A model generated the notes under the pieces. The model worked only from the letters and a program-made list of their open reading frames with translations. It ran no database searches and was not told where the DNA came from. From Oscillospiraceae bacterium (GTDB lineage Bacteria > Bacillota > Clostridia > Oscillospirales > Ruminococcaceae), in assembly GCA_017460955.1 (NCBI GenBank), contig JAFTZY010000048.1, forward strand, positions 80,614 through 144,613: a stretch of DNA of 64,000 bases, read 5' to 3'. A program made the translations under genes and the position numbers. Numbering within the stretch: position 1 is the stretch's first letter; each line of letters opens with the position of its first letter. Positions 61,095-64,000 of this stretch are shown in pieces.

Positions 61095-61775
61095 ATGATG
61101 TTTACTGCATTACTCAGCCGTCTGCTGCTGTGGATCCTCCACGCCGACACACCCCATATCTTCCCCCGTCCCCTCTCGTCCAAGGAGGAGCTGCGCTGCT
61201 TTGCGGCGATGGAGCAGGGGGACACGGCGGCAAGGCACAGACTCATCGAGCACAATCTGCGCCTGGTCGTCCACATCGCCAAAAAATACCGCAGTGAGGA
61301 GCAGGAGGAGCTCATCTCCATCGGGACCTTCGGGCTCATCAAGGCGGTGGAGACCTTCGATTACCGCAAGGGCGCGAAATTCTCGACGTATGCGGCAAGG
61401 TGTGTAGAGAATGAGATCCTCATGCACTTCCGGGCGCAGCGCAAGCATGCCGGGGAGATCTCCATGAACGAGCCGGCCATGATGGATAAGGACGGCAACA
61501 CCATGACGCTCATGGATCTGCTCGAGGACGGCACGGATCTCGAGGAGCAGGTCAGCACCTCGATCCATATCAAGCAGCTGCACAGCTTCCTCCGGGAGAG
61601 CCTTGAGCCCAGGGAGCTTGAAATCATCGTCCTGCGCTACGGACTGTACGGCACCCTCCCCCTGACGCAGCGTGAGGTCGCCCAGAAGCTCGGGATCTCC
61701 CGCTCCTATGTGTCCCGGCTCGAAAAGAAGGCGCTGCGAAAGCTCCGGGAGCGCTATGATAGTACACCGTTCTGA
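61095..61775 (+). CDS. sigK: Sporulation sigma factor, pro-sigma-K type
   Basis: 226 residues. A hydrophobic pro-sequence (MMFTALLSRLLLWILHAD) precedes FPRPLSSKEELRCF, the point where SigK pro-peptides start to be cut, then region 2 (LIEHNLRLVVHIAKKY, GLIKAVETFD, FSTYAARCVENEILM) and region 4 (LPLTQREVAQKLGISRSYVSRLEKKALRKLR). It is the late mother-cell sigma of endospore formers. The gene is uninterrupted here, without a skin element. Start at 61095 follows AAAGGTAGGT; ATG at 61098 is equally possible. Confidence 0.88.
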   Translation: MMFTALLSRLLLWILHADTPHIFPRPLSSKEELRCFAAMEQGDTAARHRLIEHNLRLVVHIAKKYRSEEQEELISIGTFGLIKAVETFDYRKGAKFSTYAARCVENEILMHFRAQRKHAGEISMNEPAMMDKDGNTMTLMDLLEDGTDLEEQVSTSIHIKQLHSFLRESLEPRELEIIVLRYGLYGTLPLTQREVAQKLGISRSYVSRLEKKALRKLRERYDSTPF

Positions 61776-61835
61776 AAAAATAAATTTATAAATATATCAT
61801 AAAATTTTATTTATGTAATTTTTTGAAAAAAGCGC

Positions 61836-61864
61836 TTGACAAACCATTTTCCTTGTGCTATAAT
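61836..61864 (+). promoter_or_regulatory. Promoter of the tRNA pair
   Basis: TTGACA (61836-61841), 17-base spacer, TATAAT (61859-61864), 45 bases before tRNA-Leu; preceded by a very A/T-rich stretch (61776-61830) that may act as an UP element. Confidence 0.9.
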
Positions 61865-61908
61865 AAAAAAGCAGTCGGTTGAAGGACCGATGCAGAAAGT
61901 GTTGGAAT

Positions 61909-61995
61909 GCGAGTGTGCTGGAATTGGCAGACAGGCTAGCTTGAGGTGCTAGTGTTGGAAACGACGTGTGGGTTCAAGTCCCGTCACTCGCACCA
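61909..61995 (+). tRNA. tRNA-Leu (anticodon GAG)
   Basis: Acceptor arms GCGAGTG/CACTCGC close the cloverleaf; the anticodon loop TTGAGGT is held by CTAGC/GCTAG, giving GAG; a long variable arm (GTGTTGGAAACGACGT region) and GGTTCAAGTCC T-arm follow. CCA is encoded (61993-61995). Confidence 0.96.
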
Positions 61996-62023
61996 CTCTT
62001 TTTTATTTTTCAATTGTATATGT

Positions 62024-62115
62024 GGAAAGATGGCTGAGCTGGTCTAAGGCGCACGACTGGAAATCGTGTATGCGTTAATAGCGCATCGAGGGTTCGAATC
62101 CCTCTCTTTCCGCCA
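62024..62115 (+). tRNA. tRNA-Ser (anticodon GGA)
   Basis: GGAAAG/CTTTCC acceptor core, anticodon loop CTGGAAA held by ACGA/TCGT giving GGA, a long class II variable arm, and the T-arm GGGTTCGAATCCC; CCA is encoded. Its 3' end borders phage genes, so it is the probable integration target. Confidence 0.95.
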
Positions 62116-62121
62116 AGTAAA

Positions 62122-62159
62122 CTCCCGAAACATAGCCGTTTCGGGAGATCTTGTTTTTT
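62122..62159 (+). terminator. Terminator of the tRNA pair
   Basis: CTCCCGAAAC/GTTTCGGGAG with a 6-base loop, followed by ATCTTGTTTTTTC. Confidence 0.9.
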
Positions 62160-62195
62160 CCTTTTTTATGGGTTGTTTTGTGCTCAAAAAACGCC

Positions 62196-62218
62196 AGTAC
62201 GACACTTAGTACGACACC
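62196..62218 (+). repeat. Tandem 11-base repeat at the prophage edge
   Basis: AGTACGACACT (62196-62206) and AGTACGACACC (62208-62218), 12 bases apart, between tRNA-Ser and the phage terminator. Possible integrase arm-type or attachment-related site. Confidence 0.45.
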
Positions 62219-62225
62219 TGTACCC

Positions 62226-62266
62226 AAAAAAAGAACCGGCAGGGACCCAAATCCCCGCCGGTTTTC
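62226..62266 (-). terminator. Terminator of the phage late operon
   Basis: On the minus strand AACCGGCGGGGAT.../...TCCCTGCCGGTT with seven T residues behind it; it follows the small coiled-coil gene directly. Confidence 0.8.
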
Positions 62267-62272
62267 TCACAC

Positions 62273-62464
62273 CTATTCCCTCCCCTTCATCCTCCCGATC
62301 GCCGCCTCGATCTCCTCCTCCTCCGTCTCGAGCGCCTCGATGCGCCTTGTGAGCTGCCCATAGGTGAGGTTCCCGGTGCAGGACCTGCGCTGGCGGTGGA
62401 GCTGGCGCAGGCGGTCCCGGATGGCAGAGAGCTGCTGCTCGTAGGATGCAATCAGTTCATTCAT
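62273..62464 (-). CDS. Small coiled-coil phage protein
   Basis: 63 residues starting MNELIASYEQQ. Heptad-like Leu/Ile spacing with many Glu, Arg and Gln residues (LSAIRDRLRQLHRQRR, RIEALETEEEEIEAAIGRM) predicts a helical hairpin or coiled coil. Its ATG overlaps the endolysin stop by 4 bases. Proteins like this sit at the end of many Clostridial prophage late operons; the function is unknown. Confidence 0.75.
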   Translation of the reverse strand: MNELIASYEQQLSAIRDRLRQLHRQRRSCTGNLTYGQLTRRIEALETEEEEIEAAIGRMKGRE

Positions 62465-63360
62465 ACAGCAAGCTCCCATCCCGCCACGATGTGGTTCGCG
62501 GTGATCGAGGGGTAGCGCTCCCGGTTGTCCTGCACGATCTGCCAGACGGTGGTGCCGTAGCGCCTTGCGAGCGCCGTGAGCGTGTCCCCCGGTGCGACCC
62601 TGTGCGTGCGGCGTTTGGCCTCGTGCAGGATGCGGTTCACCTCAGTCTGCACGGCCGCATAATCATACCCCGCCGCGGTCAGGCGCATCTTTCGCTCGGC
62701 GCCGTTGCCCCAGATCCCGGTCAGGACCTCCTGCGCGACGGCTGCGGCAGACTTCCCGGATGCAGCCGGCACGGGATCGCTCGGGGTGTCGGCAGCCGGC
62801 GCGGGATCGGCGGGCGGCTCCGGATCGGCGGGGGTGTCGGTGTATGTCGGTACCTCCGGATGCACCGCGCACAGCTCCGCAAAGAGGTCGAGCGCAAGCC
62901 CCGCCCGGTACGCCCTCGCGGCGGGGGAGGTGTCCGCGGGGCGCTCGTATTCCAGCATCACGCGCTCGGCTGCCGCGGCGGCGTCCTGGGTTTTCCGCAA
63001 AAATCCCCACAGCGGGTAATTTTGCAGCTCCGCGATCAGGAATTCCGTCTGCATGCCCGCGTCCCCGATGCTGCGGCCCGTCGCCTGTGCGAACTCGAGC
63101 AGGGAGCGCTTGCGGGCCGGATGTGTCCACTGCGCGAGGCCGTAGCCGGCACGGTCCTGCGCAAAATCCCGGTACGTCCCGGCATCGACCGCCCGCGTGT
63201 AGGCATCGTCCGTGAAGCCGAGGGAGCGCTCGTAGGAATTCTGGAGGCCCCGGGGATCCAGCGCGGACTCGGCCTTGAGATTCCCCATCACGCCCGCCGC
63301 GCCCGCGGGGGTGAGACCGGCGGCGAGGAGCGCGGTCCAGATGTCGTGTTTTGTGCTCAT
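62461..63360 (-). CDS. Phage endolysin: tail-lysozyme-like domain, CW_7 repeat and LysM
   Basis: 299 residues. The N-terminal 130 residues (DIWTALLAAGLTPAGAAGVMGNLKAESALDP, then GYGLAQWTHPARKRSLLEFA) match phage tail lysozyme/endopeptidase-like catalytic domains. A Pro/Asp/Ala-rich linker leads to a CW_7 (Cpl-7) cell-wall repeat (VAQEVLTGIWGNGAERKMRL to VNRIL) and a C-terminal LysM (HRVAPGDTLTALARRYG). Both ends bind wall. GGAGGACGAC precedes the ATG, which overlaps the holin stop by 4 bases. It degrades peptidoglycan for host lysis. Confidence 0.9.
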   Translation of the reverse strand: MSTKHDIWTALLAAGLTPAGAAGVMGNLKAESALDPRGLQNSYERSLGFTDDAYTRAVDAGTYRDFAQDRAGYGLAQWTHPARKRSLLEFAQATGRSIGDAGMQTEFLIAELQNYPLWGFLRKTQDAAAAAERVMLEYERPADTSPAARAYRAGLALDLFAELCAVHPEVPTYTDTPADPEPPADPAPAADTPSDPVPAASGKSAAAVAQEVLTGIWGNGAERKMRLTAAGYDYAAVQTEVNRILHEAKRRTHRVAPGDTLTALARRYGTTVWQIVQDNRERYPSITANHIVAGWELAV

Positions 63361-63770
63361 TTGTCGTCCTCCTTGTCATTGTCGCGCAGCTGCTCGAGCA
63401 CGCGCCTGAGCTTCTGCGGGAGCGGGAGCCCCAGGTTTCCGGCGTTTTCGAGGATGGACAGGCCCTCGTTGGCGAGGTAGAAGCCGATGACCGCCGAGCG
63501 GCAGACGGAGACGCTCCCGCCGAGCACCTGCGTGTCGAGGATGTGCGCGACGGCGACGATCAGCAGGATGAGCCCCTTGCGCGCAAGGCCCGTGAAGCCC
63601 GTGCTGCTGCTCAGGGCGTGGCGCACTGCGCCGACGATGAGGCCCGTGACGTAGTCGAGGACCATGAAGCTGACAAGCGCGAGCAGGAGCCCGTCGAGGT
63701 CGCCCCAGAGAAAGCCCAGAATGCCGCAGATCTCCGCCGACAGAAGCTTGATAAACTGCGCCGCCGTCAT
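63357..63770 (-). CDS. Phage holin
   Basis: 137 residues with three hydrophobic stretches (ICGILGFLWGDLDGLLLALVSF, FTGLARKGLILLIVAVAHIL, SAVIGFYLANEGLSILENAG) and a charged C-terminal tail (LRRVLEQLRDNDKEDD). The layout MVLDYVTGLI and ARKGLI is the toxin-secretion/phage-lysis holin family (phage_holin_4). It forms the membrane holes that let the endolysin reach the wall. Start at 63770; ATGA overlaps on both sides. Confidence 0.93.
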   Translation of the reverse strand: MTAAQFIKLLSAEICGILGFLWGDLDGLLLALVSFMVLDYVTGLIVGAVRHALSSSTGFTGLARKGLILLIVAVAHILDTQVLGGSVSVCRSAVIGFYLANEGLSILENAGNLGLPLPQKLRRVLEQLRDNDKEDDK

Positions 63771-64000
63771 GCCTGCGCACCGTCCTCGAGGATGAAAAAC
63801 GGGCATTGCAAGTACGCCATCCCGTCCGCCGTGATGGGGATGGGATTCGCCGGGCTTGTCGAGAACTGAAACAGCATCGGCACCCATATCCCCTCGATGT
63901 AGCTGCTCTGCGTGTAGATCGGCGAAAATGCCGTTTTGCCCGTCAGCTCGTCCTTTTTGGTGATGACAGCGCTGCTCGTGGTAATGGCAGAATCGTCCAC
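63767..64000 (-). CDS. Phage protein of unknown function, C-terminal part
   Basis: 77 codons are visible and the frame continues past the right edge. The piece is rich in Ser, Thr, Pro and aromatic residues (KKDELTGKTAFSPIYTQSS, IPITADGMAYLQCPFFIL) as in tail or baseplate-associated beta proteins; it ends in an acidic tail and overlaps the holin start by 4 bases. No family recognised. Confidence 0.55.
   Translation of the reverse strand: MDDSAITTSSAVITKKDELTGKTAFSPIYTQSSYIEGIWVPMLFQFSTSPANPIPITADGMAYLQCPFFILEDGAQA

Larger units (their letters stand above)
62160..64000. mobile_element. Right-edge prophage, lysis end
   Basis: Four tightly overlapping leftward genes (ATGA junctions at 62461, 63357 and 63767) encode a structural or unknown protein, a holin, an endolysin and a small coiled-coil protein, ending with a terminator near tRNA-Ser. 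The gene order is that of a phage lysis cassette at the end of the late operon. The rest, including integrase, lies beyond the right edge. Confidence 0.8.

Noticed and set aside
62151..62363. 70-codon rightward frame after tRNA-Ser
   Set aside because: It crosses a terminator, the tandem repeats and the phage terminator, has no ribosome site, and resembles no protein.

Overview
The window looks like a chromosomal contig from a Gram-positive, GC-rich gut Firmicute of the Ruminococcaceae/Oscillospiraceae, most likely a Ruminococcus. The evidence is the gene order hprK-murB-rapZ-whiA-dnaE-pfkA, near-perfect TTGACA/17 bp/TATAAT promoters with strong GGAGG ribosome binding sites, a pro-sigma-K gene, a TM1266-type hydrogenase regulator, a dockerin-bearing secreted protein and a cohesin-like lipoprotein. 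This assignment is inference from gene content; no 16S gene is present.

Layout. 1-5.2 kb: start of an HSP90-family chaperone (runs off the left edge), a TM1266 regulator, and a MacA/MacB/FtsX-type ABC export operon. 5.2-11.8 kb: a secreted transglutaminase-dockerin protein, leuB, ilvE, a YitT membrane protein, a rhomboid protease, a degenerate phosphoribosyltransferase-like protein and a small lipoprotein. 12-17.7 kb: a GH13 glycosidase fused to DUF1653, an ECF sigma/anti-sigma pair, an EAL phosphodiesterase and queA. 17.8-22 kb: a lysine riboswitch controlling asd-dapA-dapB, followed by an A/T-rich FxLYD protein that looks foreign. 22-25.5 kb: an amino-acid:cation symporter, a DUF5131 protein and an ion transporter. 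25.6-34.5 kb: pnp with a two-hairpin leader, rpsO, membrane proteins, proC, folC-folT under a tetrahydrofolate riboswitch, and pfkA. 34.5-47.9 kb: a long leftward run in which dnaE, a DUF2079 protein, whiA, rapZ, murB and hprK are preceded by a putative glycosidase-like protein, three Rnf-like membrane proteins (A, E, D) and rpe. 48-54 kb: a degenerate GGDEF protein, a lipoprotein with an apparently permuted cohesin, a multi-pass membrane protein, an SH3 protein and an S1-domain protein. 54.2-61.8 kb: DUF951, prfA, tsaC-type gene, coaE, an M18 aminopeptidase, xth, a GTPase, an ArsC/Spx-like protein and sigK. 61.8-64 kb: tRNA-Leu(GAG), tRNA-Ser(GGA), then the lysis end of a prophage that continues past the right edge.

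The genes connect in three ways. Lysine and folate supply are each under a metabolite-sensing riboswitch. The hprK-to-pfkA run links carbon-catabolite signalling, wall synthesis, replication and glycolysis. The dockerin protein and the cohesin-like lipoprotein point to a surface protein-assembly (cellulosome-like) chemistry.

The most unusual signals are the Rnf-like D/E/A trio, which lacks the expected FMN-attachment motif, most of the conserved cysteines and the partner subunits B, C and G, and the cohesin-like domain whose two halves appear in reverse order. All assignments were made by reading the sequence, without database searches.
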